Below are positions 37,536 to 50,192 of a stretch of 64,000 nucleotides of DNA, one piece after another. Every line of letters begins with the position of its first letter. Position 1 is the first letter of the stretch. The position numbers and the translations under genes are program-made. This stretch comes from Rhizobium sp. RU20A (GTDB lineage Bacteria; Pseudomonadota; Alphaproteobacteria; Rhizobiales; Rhizobiaceae): positions 1,736,001 to 1,800,000 of the forward strand of contig NZ_FTMB01000001.1 in NCBI RefSeq assembly GCF_900155885.1, in the 5' to 3' direction. The notes below the pieces were generated by a model. The model did no database searches and was not told the DNA's origin. It saw only the letters and a list, made by a program, of their open reading frames with translations.

Positions 37536-37937
37536 TTACGCCATCCAGTTCTCGACCCTCAGCCCCGGCACCCGGGAAAATTCGCGTTCGTTGGCGGTCA
37601 CGACAATCGCATCGGTCGCAACAGCATGCGTGGCGATCAGCATGTCCATCGTGCCGATCAGTTTTCCCTTCCGCTCCATCTCCGCGCGAAGCTCGGCGTA
37701 GACGTGGTCGAATGGCCTCTCCCAGTTTTCGACGACGATGCCGCCCAGAAACCGGTCGTAGGCCTCCTTGAGCCGCTTCGACGAGACCTTCGTGTAACCA
37801 AAGCGAAGCTCCGACACGACGATGATGCTCGTGAAGACATTCCCTGCCATGACTTCGGTCCGTACGCGCCGGGCAACCTTGCCCAGCGGATGGGCAATGA
37901 CATTGGATATGATGTTCGTGTCGAGAAGATATCTCAT
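37536..37937 (-). CDS. vapC: VapC-type PIN-domain toxin
   Basis: A 133-residue PIN-domain ribonuclease, toxin of a type II module. The N-terminal MRYLLDTNIISN carries the first acid (D6). VVSELRFG carries the Glu (E42). GTMDMLIATHA carries the third acid, and VTANEREFSRVPGL is the typical C-terminal end. All catalytic acids seem present, so the toxin looks intact. The frame opens at GTG 37949, and an ATG at 37946 overlaps the antitoxin stop (TGATG), so coupling and a start a few codons earlier are possible. It sits inside the glt gene run. Confidence 0.88.
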   Translation of the reverse strand: MRYLLDTNIISNVIAHPLGKVARRVRTEVMAGNVFTSIIVVSELRFGYTKVSSKRLKEAYDRFLGGIVVENWERPFDHVYAELRAEMERKGKLIGTMDMLIATHAVATDAIVVTANEREFSRVPGLRVENWMA

Positions 37938-37945
37938 CACGACCA

Positions 37946-38200
37946 TCACAGATCGACGGGTTCCGGCAGCGGATCGTCTATCTCGGGAAACTCTTCCTCG
38001 AAAGGCTCCTGTGTTTCGAGCCAGTCCAGAACTTCCAGCAAGGACATCTTCTTCTCTTTGGGCGAGATGTGAATGATGCCCTTCTCGTCCTGGGACATCA
38101 TCACGCTATCGCCCTCAATTTCGAAATCCGAGGGAATTCGAACCGCACGGCTGCGGCCGTTCCGGAAAATGCTGACTTCTCTTTCCTTCGTTGCACCCAT
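37946..38200 (-). CDS. vapB: VapB-type AbrB-fold antitoxin
   Basis: An 84-residue antitoxin. The N-terminal swapped-hairpin AbrB domain is visible (EREVSIFRNGRSRAVRIPSD, residues 6-25). An acidic C-terminal tail (EPFEEEFPEIDDPLPEP) would wrap the toxin. The ATG at 38200 has a strong GGAGG 5 nt upstream. The frame extends to 38269 without a better site. It starts 70 bp after the gltB stop, so it may be read from the gltB transcript or from an autoregulated promoter in that gap. Confidence 0.88.
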   Translation of the reverse strand: MGATKEREVSIFRNGRSRAVRIPSDFEIEGDSVMMSQDEKGIIHISPKEKKMSLLEVLDWLETQEPFEEEFPEIDDPLPEPVDL

Positions 38201-38270
38201 CGCAGCCTCCGCCTTCGCCCTGACCTTGTCATATGCCAATGTCATATCACGAAGGCGGCGCTGCAACAAA

Positions 38271-42992
<4,722 letters not shown>

Positions 42993-43525
42993 CGTCTTCC
43001 CTCCTTGGTGCCCGGCTTGCCGGGGGGTTATCCTTCCACTCCACTTCCATCTGCGGCCATGAGTGTGCACCGCACGAAAGCGAATTCCAAATAAATCGTA
43101 AACCTGATCGGGTCGTGACAAAGTGTCCCGCGGCAGGCGCCTTCGAGACCGCAGGGCAAGATCGGCACCCGCAACAGGGTGTCCCGATCAGCCTGAAAGG
43201 TCGGCGCGCAGGATGCGACGGCCGACCCACTCGGTCAGAAGACCGAAATAGGACAGTCATGCTGTCCTATTTCATAGGCTCTATGCCAGAAACGTGACAC
43301 CACCGCAAGGGAGCGGGCCAAAAATATTCGGGACAAGTGGTTCGAACATTTCGCAAAATTTCCGTTTCGCGCACGAAAATTACGCAAGGTGCGTATAATC
43401 TTTTCTTTGGTTTCAAAGTCCACCGGTTTTGGCACGAAGAGCCGCCGTCCGATTGCATCGCAACATCCAGCCGCTAATCTCCCCACGGCCCAACTCCCGG
43501 CCCATGACATCCCAGGTATCTTTCA
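42993..43525. other. gltB to threonine aldolase divergent intergenic region
   Basis: 533 bp with promoters for both genes. It contains the long hairpin at 43245-43273 and an AT-rich stretch at 43320-43420. I see no convincing protein-coding frame. Confidence 0.5.
43245..43273. repeat. 12-bp perfect inverted repeat in the gltB-ltaE intergenic region
   Basis: GAAATAGGACAG (43245-43256), loop TCATG, CTGTCCTATTTC (43262-43273). It lies about 250 bp from each flanking start. Possible roles are the 3' end of a small RNA or an operator. Confidence 0.55.
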
Positions 43526-44566
43526 ATGATTTTCAGTTCGGACAATTGGGCTGGCGCCCATCCTGCCATTTCCGATGCGCTCGCTGCTGCCGCCAGCGGA
43601 TATTCCCCCGCCTATGGCGCAGGCGAAATCGACCGGCGCGTGACGGCACGGTTTTCGGAAATTTTCGAGCGTGATGCCGCCGTCTTTTTCGTGTCGACCG
43701 GCACCGCCGCCAATTCGCTCGCCATGGCGGCGGTCAACCGGCCGGGTGGCCACATCCTGTGCCACCCCGAGGCGCATCTGGCCGTCGATGAGTGCAGCGC
43801 CCCGCAATTCTTCGCTCACGGAAGCAGGGTCACGGCCATTGGCGGCGCCTTTGGCCGAATGAACCCTGCCCCCCTCGAAACAACGCTCGCCACCCTTGCC
43901 GCGGGCAGGATTCCTGCCGGCCAGGCCATGGCGGTGACGATCACCCAAGGCACCGAAGCCGGTACGCTCTATGGCCTTGATGACATCGCCGCCATCGGCG
44001 ACATCTGCCAGCGATACGCCCTGCCCTTCCATATGGATGGCGCCCGCTTTGCCAATGCGCTCGTCTCGCTCGGCACGACCCCGGCAGAGATGACCTGGAA
44101 GCGCGGTGTCACGCACCTCTCCTTCGGCGGCACGAAGAACGGCTGCTGGTGCGCCGAAGCGCTGATCGTGTTCGATCCGGGCAAGGCGCACGACCTGCCC
44201 TTCATCCACAAGCAGTCAGCGCAGGTGATCTCGAAGTCGCGCTTCGTCTCGGCCCAGTTCGAGGCCTATTTCAGGGATGATCTCTGGCTTGGCCTTGCGC
44301 GCACGGCCAATGCCGCCGCGGCGCGGCTCGCCGACGGCATCCGCCGCTCCCGTACAGCCCGCCTGGCCTGGGAGCCCGCCATCAATGAAGTCTTCGCCAT
44401 CCTGCCGACGGCAACGGCCGCGGCGCTGCGCGCACGTGGCGCCGCCTTCTACGAATGGCCCGTTCCGACCGACCTTGCGCTCGGCGAAGGCGCGGAACTC
44501 TACCGCTTCGTCACATCCTTTGCGACAACCGATGCGGAGGTCGACGCCTTTCTCGCGGCCATCTGA
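43526..44566 (+). CDS. ltaE: Low-specificity L-threonine aldolase family protein
   Basis: A 346-residue PLP enzyme of fold type I that splits threonine or allo-threonine into glycine and acetaldehyde. The N-terminus MIFSSDNWAGAHP, the FVSTGTAANSLA PLP-phosphate segment near 56-67, FHMDGARFANA near 168-178 with the conserved Asp, and SFGGTKNG with the Schiff-base Lys204 all match the family. Exact substrate preference cannot be read. It is divergent from gltB across a 533-bp gap. Confidence 0.9.
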   Translation: MIFSSDNWAGAHPAISDALAAAASGYSPAYGAGEIDRRVTARFSEIFERDAAVFFVSTGTAANSLAMAAVNRPGGHILCHPEAHLAVDECSAPQFFAHGSRVTAIGGAFGRMNPAPLETTLATLAAGRIPAGQAMAVTITQGTEAGTLYGLDDIAAIGDICQRYALPFHMDGARFANALVSLGTTPAEMTWKRGVTHLSFGGTKNGCWCAEALIVFDPGKAHDLPFIHKQSAQVISKSRFVSAQFEAYFRDDLWLGLARTANAAAARLADGIRRSRTARLAWEPAINEVFAILPTATAAALRARGAAFYEWPVPTDLALGEGAELYRFVTSFATTDAEVDAFLAAI

Positions 44567-44666
44567 TGACGCCGCGGGCACAGATAGGCGGCACGAAGAA
44601 GGGCGGCGCCCTGCCGGACGCCGCCCCTGACAACACCTGACGAAATCCGTCAGCGAAAAAGAGGCT

Positions 44667-45128
44667 TTAGTGCGCCTGGGCCTCGATCTGCTTGGCCTGC
44701 GAAGTGGCCGACACGATCTCGATGCGGCGCGGCTTGGCGGCTTCCGGGATCTCGCGCACGAGGTCAATGTGCAGAAGGCCGTTCTTCAGCGAAGCGGCAC
44801 GGATCTCCACATGGTCTGCGAGCTGGAAGCGGCGCTCGAAAGCGCGCTTGGCGATACCGCGATAAAGGAACTGGCCTTCATCGGCCTTGTCCTCGGCCTT
44901 CTCGCCCTTCACCGTCAGCGTGTGCTCACGTGCCTCGATCGAAAGTTCGGTTTCGTCGAAGCCGGCAACGGCCATTGTGATGCGGTAGGCGTTTTCGCCG
45001 GTACGCTCGATATTGTAGGGCGGGTAGCTCTGGGCCTGATCCGGCTGGCCGAGACTGTCCAGCATGGTGAACAGGCGGTCAAAGCCAACGGTGGAGCGAT
45101 AGAGCGGCGAAAAATCAACGTGACGCAT
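44667..45128 (-). CDS. ibpA: Small heat-shock protein (IbpA/Hsp20)
   Basis: A 153-residue alpha-crystallin-type chaperone that holds unfolding proteins for refolding by DnaK/ClpB. The N-terminal MRHVDFSPLYRSTVGFDRLF is typical of class A rhizobial Hsp20s. The crystallin domain starts near YPPYNIERTGENAYRITMAV (residues 36-55) and the C-terminal region has the I-X-I/V type motif (IEIVSA). The ATG at 45128 has AAGGAGG upstream. The open frame continues to 45593 but covers the leader. Regulation by a heat-shock promoter and a ROSE-like thermosensor is indicated upstream. Confidence 0.94.
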   Translation of the reverse strand: MRHVDFSPLYRSTVGFDRLFTMLDSLGQPDQAQSYPPYNIERTGENAYRITMAVAGFDETELSIEAREHTLTVKGEKAEDKADEGQFLYRGIAKRAFERRFQLADHVEIRAASLKNGLLHIDLVREIPEAAKPRRIEIVSATSQAKQIEAQAH

Positions 45129-45226
45129 GGTGTCCTCCTTGGAGCAACGATTGCGGTTTCGATCCTCAACCTCCCGGTCAGCGGCGAGGCGGATCTTTGG
45201 AGCGCAGGCCCGTGAGGCACCTGCCA
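45129..45226 (-). promoter_or_regulatory. ROSE-like RNA thermometer in the ibpA 5' leader
   Basis: Just before the ATG the leader reads GTTGCTCCAAGGAGGACACC. The ribosome site AGGAGG is preceded by the complementary TTGCTCC, the hallmark 3' hairpin of ROSE elements that hides the ribosome site at low temperature. Upstream inverted segments (for example 45171-45215) could form the other ROSE stems. The element type is known from rhizobial hsp genes. Folding was not computed. Confidence 0.75.
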
Positions 45227-45231
45227 TGCTC

Positions 45232-45260
45232 ATTTGGGAATGCCGCTTTCGCGGTTCAAG
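45232..45260 (-). promoter_or_regulatory. RpoH-type heat-shock promoter of ibpA
   Basis: On the minus strand CTTGAA (45260-45255), a 16-nt spacer and CCCAAAT (45238-45232) resemble the sigma-32 consensus (CTTGAA, then CCCCAT-type -10). A start near 45225 would give a leader of about 97 nt, the right size for a ROSE element. Confidence 0.6.
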
Positions 45261-45553
45261 AGGGTGGCGGCGCGAGATGCGGCATCGCTGAACGCGGCAT
45301 GAACGCGCCGTTCCACCGGCATTCAGCCGCAGGCCGCTATCCCTTGCCGCATCGGAACATCGTTCCGGCGCTGAAGTGCAATGTCCCTTCTCCTTCAGCC
45401 GGGCGGCCGGCCCATTCACGTTCAAGGGGATCGCGTCTCCCCCGTCGCGATCGATCCGGACGAAAAGGCTGGCCGCCCCTTTTTTCTTCCGCAACCTCTC
45501 GCCTTTATGCTTCAAGGGCAGAAGCGGACCAACACCATGCGTGGCACAGAGCG
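45261..45553. other. Intergenic stretch upstream of the lysophospholipase gene
   Basis: About 290 bp between the ibpA promoter and the alpha/beta hydrolase start. It presumably holds the hydrolase promoter. I see no gene or RNA. Confidence 0.4.
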
Positions 45554-46540
45554 ATGAGCGACATCCTGTTCGAGACGGCAGACAATCCGGCACCTGGCGA
45601 CGGGACGGCCGGCTTTTTGGATGGCGCGGGTGGCGCGAAAATCCGCTATGCGATCTTTCGCAGCGAAGGCAGCGCCCGCGGCACGGTGATCCTGCTGCAG
45701 GGGCGCAATGAGAGCATTGAAAAATATTTCGAGACGATCCGCGAGCTGAACGCCGCTGGCCTGTGGGTTGCCACCTTCGACTGGCGCGGCCAGGGTGGGT
45801 CGTCCCGCCTCCTGCGCAACGCCCCGCGCCGCGGCCATGTGCGCCGCTTCGCCGATTATGAATCGGACCTTCAGCTCTTTCTCGAGCGTATCGTTCTGCC
45901 CGACACGCGCATGCCGTTTTTCCTGCTCGCCCATTCCACCGGCGGCCTTGTCGCCCTGTCCATGGCGCCGAAGCTTTCCGGCCGGATCGATCGCATGGTG
46001 CTGTCGGCGCCGTTTCTGGCGCTCGGCGCCCAGGCGGTTGGCGAAGGTGCCATCGCGCGGCTCGCGTCCATTGCCTGCATGCTGGGGCTCGGCAGCCGCG
46101 CGCTGAACCGCGACCGTGGAAACAGGCCTTTCGAGACCAATCTGCTGACCTCCGATCCCATCCGGTTCCAGCGCAATGCGGCCCTTCTGGCCGCCCATCC
46201 CGACCTTGGCCTTGGCCCTCCCAGCGCCCGCTGGCTGCATGAGGCCTTCATCACCATCCGGCGGGTCGCGCGCCATGAACACCTGACGCGCATTACCATT
46301 CCAACGCTCGTGCTCGCCCCGACCGCCGACAGGCTCGTGCCTCATCTTGCGGTCGAAAATCTCTGCAGCATCTTCCGCGCCAGCCATATGGTGCCGATCG
46401 ACGGCGCGCGCCATGAATTGTTTCAGGAAGCCGACCGCTATCGCAGCCAGGCCATGGCGGCCATCCTCGCTTTCATCCCCGGCAGCGTGGAGGAGGGTCC
46501 AGCCTCAATGGTCGGCAAGACGACCATCGCAGCCGGCTGA
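45554..46540 (+). CDS. Lysophospholipase-like alpha/beta hydrolase
   Basis: A 328-residue hydrolase of the PldB/monoacylglycerol-lipase (Hydrolase_4) type. ILLQGRNESIEKYFETI near residues 46-62 and TFDWRGQGGSSR near 74-85 match that group. The nucleophile elbow is AHSTGG near 124-129. A late Asp (LAPTADRLVPH) and the His of DGARHELFQE complete the triad. No signal peptide is seen. I start at ATG 45554, since the open frame to 45197 overlaps the ibpA control region. It converges with hisN, with 2 bp between stops. Confidence 0.85.
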   Translation: MSDILFETADNPAPGDGTAGFLDGAGGAKIRYAIFRSEGSARGTVILLQGRNESIEKYFETIRELNAAGLWVATFDWRGQGGSSRLLRNAPRRGHVRRFADYESDLQLFLERIVLPDTRMPFFLLAHSTGGLVALSMAPKLSGRIDRMVLSAPFLALGAQAVGEGAIARLASIACMLGLGSRALNRDRGNRPFETNLLTSDPIRFQRNAALLAAHPDLGLGPPSARWLHEAFITIRRVARHEHLTRITIPTLVLAPTADRLVPHLAVENLCSIFRASHMVPIDGARHELFQEADRYRSQAMAAILAFIPGSVEEGPASMVGKTTIAAG

Positions 46541-46542
46541 GC

Positions 46543-47316
46543 TCAGCCCTGAAGGACGGCAAGCGCTGCGGCGTGTAGCTCGGCGCTGCCGGCCGCGATG
46601 ATCTCGCCGCCCATTTCGGCAGGTCCGCCATCCCAGGTCGTGATCACGCCGCCAGCCTGTTCGATGAGCGGAATGAGCCCCCCGACGTCATAGGGCTTCA
46701 AGCCGGCCTCGATGACAAGGTCCACATGGCCTGCAGCCAGCAGCGCAAAAGCGTAGCAATCGCATCCGTAGCGAAACAGCCGCACCTTGCCCTGCAGGGT
46801 TTCGAACGGCTTGAGCGCGCTGCCGGTAAACAGATGCGGCGAGGTGGTGAAGAGGATGGCATCGGCAAGGCCGACCCCCGTGCGGCTCTTCAGCCCGCTT
46901 TCACCGCCGGGGCCGCGATAGGTGGCAACGCCATCGGCGGCAAAGAAGCGCTCACCCGTAAAGGGCTGGTCCATCAGTCCCATGATCGCTTCGCCCTTGT
47001 GATAAAGACCGATCAGCGTACCCCAGACTGGGAGACCGGAGATGAAGGCCCGCGTGCCATCGATGGGATCGATGACCCAGACATAGTCCCGGTCAAGACC
47101 GACATTGCCGTGCTCCTCGCCCAGAATGCCGTGTTCTGGAAAATGCGTCTCGATCAGCGCGCGAATCGCCGTCTCGGCGGCGCGGTCGCCCTCCGTCACG
47201 GGGTCGAACCCGCCATCGAGCTTGTTGACGACGCCGGTGCCGGTGCGGAACCGCGGCAGGGTTTCGGCGCGGGCAGCATCGGCAAGGCGGTCGAAGAAGG
47301 CGCGGTCGGGCAGCAT
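46543..47316 (-). CDS. hisN: Histidinol-phosphatase / inositol-monophosphatase family protein
   Basis: A 257-residue Mg-dependent phosphatase of the IMPase superfamily. Metal ligands are visible: E67 (LGEEHG), D83 and D86 (WVIDPIDGTRAF), and the later Asp in KPYDVGGLIPLIEQAGG. The subgroup matches the HisN-type histidinol-phosphatase of actinobacteria and rhizobia, which would complete histidine synthesis. It has also been annotated as suhB-like in rhizobia. No other his gene is nearby. An mmgR-like sRNA lies 258 bp upstream on the opposite strand. Confidence 0.85.
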   Translation of the reverse strand: MLPDRAFFDRLADAARAETLPRFRTGTGVVNKLDGGFDPVTEGDRAAETAIRALIETHFPEHGILGEEHGNVGLDRDYVWVIDPIDGTRAFISGLPVWGTLIGLYHKGEAIMGLMDQPFTGERFFAADGVATYRGPGGESGLKSRTGVGLADAILFTTSPHLFTGSALKPFETLQGKVRLFRYGCDCYAFALLAAGHVDLVIEAGLKPYDVGGLIPLIEQAGGVITTWDGGPAEMGGEIIAAGSAELHAAALAVLQG

Positions 47317-47542
47317 GGCAACACTCTATGGAGGAAGACGGAGGGATACGGACGCGAACCTAGCCGCTCGAACAGCGGACGGGAAGAGCCTCCAGCTGCA
47401 TGAAATTCGGGCACGTCGCTGCCGGCTTCTTCAGCGACCGACGCTCCGACGCCAATTCGCGCAACGACTCCAAAGGACGACGAACGCGTCAATGTCTAAA
47501 TTTTAAGCACGAATTGCAGACGTCTATTTTTTACACATTTTC

Positions 47543-47571
47543 CTTGACAATTGTGCGGCGCAATATTAGCG
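47543..47571 (+). promoter_or_regulatory. Promoter of the mmgR-like sRNA
   Basis: CTTGAC (47543-47548) matches the rhizobial sigma-70 -35 box. An AT-rich -10 candidate (TATTAG at 47564-47569) follows at a slightly short spacing. Transcription would begin near G47575. Confidence 0.55.
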
Positions 47572-47574
47572 TAT

Positions 47575-47657
47575 GGGTACAGTCACTTGTGGCTGTAAAT
47601 ACCCTCCTTGGGTGTTTCCTCCCTAGACTTGCCGCGCCAACAGGCGCGGTTTTTTTT
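47575..47657 (+). ncRNA. mmgR: mmgR/suhB-family trans-acting sRNA
   Basis: About 83 nt. A 5' hairpin (GGGTACAG pairing into CTGTAAATACCC, with CAC/GTG at the tip) comes first. A single-stranded middle follows with two CCTCC-type anti-ribosome-site motifs (CCCTCCTTGGG, TTTCCTCCC). A textbook terminator ends it: CCGCGCC, AACA, GGCGCGG, then eight T (47650-47657). This layout matches the suhB/mmgR RNA family (alpha-r8 in rhizobia), which lies next to a gene annotated suhB and acts through Hfq. The S. meliloti member limits PHB granule production. The adjacent hisN/suhB-like gene supports the call. Confidence 0.8.
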
Positions 47658-47735
47658 GCCCGCACACCGGACGTCGACGCCGGATCTCCCGGCCACATCG
47701 GGAATAAAGCCAAGAATCGAGAGTAAAAGAGCGAC

Positions 47736-48650
47736 CTATTCGGCCGCCAGCGGCAAATAGGCCGCCGCATCGTCCACATGGGCGGCAAGCGCGTCCACGA
47801 AGACCTGCAGGTCGGACGCCAGGGCAGCAAAGCCATGCTTCTTCTGCAGCGTCGCCTCGTCGATATAAAGACCGCGATTGATCTCGATCTGCAGCGCATG
47901 GAGGCCGCGCACCGGGCGCCCGTAATGCTCCGTGATGAAGCCGCCCGCATAGGGCTTGTTGCGCGACACGGTGTAACCGAGATCTTCGAGGAGCCCGACC
48001 GCGACCCGCGACAGTTCTGCCGCCGCGCTGGTGCCATAGCGATCGCCGACGATGAAATCGGGACGCTGGCTCGATCCTGCCACCCGGATATTGGCCGGCA
48101 TCGAATGGCAGTCGATCAGGATGGCCATGCCGAAGGCGACATGGGTGCGCGCGATCAGCCGGCGAAGGCAGGCATGATAGGGCTTGTAGATCTCCTCGAT
48201 CCGCCCCAGCGCATCGGCGACCGGCATACGGCTCCGGTAGATTTCCATGTTCTCCGCCACGAGCCGGGGAACGGTGCCAAGACCGCCAGCGACCCGGACA
48301 GAGCCCGTATTGGCATGCGGCGGCAGCGCGCCCTCGAACATGCGCGGATCGAGTTCGTAGGGTTCGCGGTTCACATCCAGAAAGGCACGCGGAAAATGCG
48401 CAAGAAGCAGCGGTGCGCCAAAACGCGGCACGAAACCGAAAAGCTCGTCCACATAGTGATCTTCCGACCGACGGATCGCCTGCCCGTCCAGCCGCGACTG
48501 ATCGAGGAACGACTGTGGATAGACACGCCCGCTGTGCGGCGAGTTGAACACGAATGGCACACGCTGCGAAACGGGTTCGATCACCTCGAACGGCTTGCCA
48601 TCGAAGGGCTTGCCGTCAGGGAGCCCGGTCTGGTCGTGTGTTCCCGCCAT
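47736..48650 (-). CDS. N-formylglutamate amidohydrolase (HutG-like)
   Basis: A 304-residue zinc amidohydrolase family protein. Typical segments are FVFNSPHSGRVYPQSFL near residues 33-49, RSEDHYVDELF near 61-71, FLDVNREPYELDPRMF near 90-105, and ILIDCHSMP with a metal-binding His. The gene lies next to cpdR rather than hut genes, so histidine breakdown is not shown by context. The frame begins at ATG 48650. A second, more divergent family member is at 8916. Confidence 0.88.
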   Translation of the reverse strand: MAGTHDQTGLPDGKPFDGKPFEVIEPVSQRVPFVFNSPHSGRVYPQSFLDQSRLDGQAIRRSEDHYVDELFGFVPRFGAPLLLAHFPRAFLDVNREPYELDPRMFEGALPPHANTGSVRVAGGLGTVPRLVAENMEIYRSRMPVADALGRIEEIYKPYHACLRRLIARTHVAFGMAILIDCHSMPANIRVAGSSQRPDFIVGDRYGTSAAAELSRVAVGLLEDLGYTVSRNKPYAGGFITEHYGRPVRGLHALQIEINRGLYIDEATLQKKHGFAALASDLQVFVDALAAHVDDAAAYLPLAAE

Positions 48651-48835
48651 CGCTCCCCTTTACCATGTCCGCAAATCGGCCGTGCCGGTCATGTTGCCAG
48701 TCGCCCCCACCTGTGTCCATACTCTTTCACCACGGGAAGGGACCTTGATACGGCCCATTCACTGCATATTTACACTTGAGGTGGCTTAGTGATGCACACA
48801 CCTCATCCCACATTGACGGACAGATGGCAGACCCC

Positions 48836-49201
48836 ATGAGCCAGAAGATTCTTCTCGCCGAAGACGATAACGACATGCGACGCTTTCTCGTGAAGGCCCT
48901 CGAAAAGGCCGGCTACGAGGTTACCTCCTATGACAATGGCGCAAGCGCCTATGATCGCCTGCGGGAAGAGCCCTTCTCTCTGCTGCTGACCGACATCGTC
49001 ATGCCCGAAATGGACGGCATCGAACTGGCGCGCCGCGCCACGGAGCTCGACCCCGACCTCAAGGTCATGTTCATCACCGGCTTCGCCGCCGTGGCGCTCA
49101 ACCCGGATTCCAAGGCCCCCAAGGACGCGAAGGTCCTGTCCAAGCCCTTCCACCTGCGCGACCTCGTCGACGAGGTCAACAAGATGCTGGCCGCCGCCTG
49201 A
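48836..49201 (+). CDS. cpdR: CpdR single-domain response regulator
   Basis: A 121-residue stand-alone receiver. CpdR controls ClpXP-dependent proteolysis of cell-cycle proteins and is phosphorylated through the CckA-ChpT relay. The N-terminal acidic pocket (LLAEDDNDMRRFLVKALEKA, residues 6-25), phosphoacceptor D53 in TDIVMPEMDG, FITGFAAVA with the switch Thr, and SKPFHLRDLVDEV at the end match CpdR closely. ATG 48824, with a weak GACGGA upstream, is an alternative start giving four more residues. It lies just before tRNA-Val. Confidence 0.94.
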   Translation: MSQKILLAEDDNDMRRFLVKALEKAGYEVTSYDNGASAYDRLREEPFSLLLTDIVMPEMDGIELARRATELDPDLKVMFITGFAAVALNPDSKAPKDAKVLSKPFHLRDLVDEVNKMLAAA

Positions 49202-49299
49202 AAACGGCACGGCTGCGGCTTCTCCACAGCCCCGTAAAAAATCCGTCACATGCCTATTGACGCGATTACGGGTTCTGTGGTGTAAGCCGCCCATCGAAT

Positions 49300-49374
<75 letters not shown>

Positions 49375-50043
49375 TTCGATCAAAAATCCTACAGTATGGC
49401 GCGGCGCCTGAAGTGGCGGAATAGACGACAAGTTTTCGCCAGCTTGGCGACGGCTTGCGGGAAAGCACGACACTCGTGCGTCTTTCGGCAAGCCCATAGG
49501 CAAGCCCCGCCGAAGACCAGCCTGACCGGCGCGAACATTGTCGAAATTCAGATAACCCACCACCGCATCTGGTCGCCTTTGCGGACGTCAGGCAAACTCA
49601 TCGAATGTCCGTTTCGTTGCCGCCACGATCGCGAAGACCAAAGCAAACGGCATTGTGCCTGCTCCACACCCTTTCATCATAGACGCCATTTCCCGCCGGG
49701 CTGTCGAGAAGCGGTGCCTCGCCGGCCTATTAACACCGCCGGACCGGCTGACCGTTATCCATGAGGCTGATGGCCGTTAACGTCGATCACAGATACGCCC
49801 ACCCCGCCCTTGACGCCATCAACAGCCTCGGCAAACTTCCGACAAGGGTCGACGCCACTCGGCGGCACCATCGGCAGTAGACTCGACGGGTATTTATCGA
49901 CTATCCAAGAAAGCAAATGCACCCCTCGAGAAGTCTCGCAACGAAAATCACGCGAATATTTGATAGCTAAATTACCTAATGTAGAATTTTAATTCCAAAA
50001 TTACTTGACAACCGTTCAGTTTATTAAGAATCGGAAATTAAAA
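49375..50043. other. Gene-poor stretch after tRNA-Val, AT-richer toward its right end
   Basis: 669 bp without a convincing gene. A short hairpin (GCACGA, CAC, TCGTGC) is at 49468-49482. From about 49900 the DNA becomes AT-rich, leading into the acyltransferase start. It looks like an intergenic remnant at the edge of the polysaccharide region. Confidence 0.5.
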
Positions 50044-50101
50044 GTGAAAAATTCTGGCGTAGAATTACTGAGAATTTTTGCCATTTTTGCGGTTGTGATC
50101 A

Positions 50102-50109
50102 TTCATGCA
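50102..50109. repeat. Target-site duplication, left copy (TTCATGCA)
   Basis: Eight bases identical to 51756-51763, directly flanking the IS. This length is usual for the IS1595 family. Confidence 0.9.
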
Positions 50110-50133
50110 AAGGCTTATCCCGTTCGCACAGGT
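50110..50133. repeat. IS left terminal inverted repeat
   Basis: 24 bp, perfectly complementary to 51732-51755. Confidence 0.95.
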
Positions 50134-50192
50134 GTTAACCACATCTAGCGCTCACGCATGACGTGTCTCCCCTGCTCGGCTATACGAGCAGG

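Noticed and set aside
43235..43510. 91-codon minus-strand frame in the gltB-ltaE gap
   Set aside because: It spans the 12-bp inverted repeat and both promoter regions, has no ribosome site and no recognisable protein pattern.
44601..44626. GGGCGGCG/CGCCGCCC hairpin between threonine aldolase and ibpA
   Set aside because: Position fits a terminator of convergent genes, but there is no T-run on either strand, so I did not list it as a feature.
49396..49764. 122-codon frame after tRNA-Val
   Set aside because: Its composition is unlike a folded protein (Arg/His/Pro-rich, no pattern), it has no ribosome site, and the region looks intergenic.
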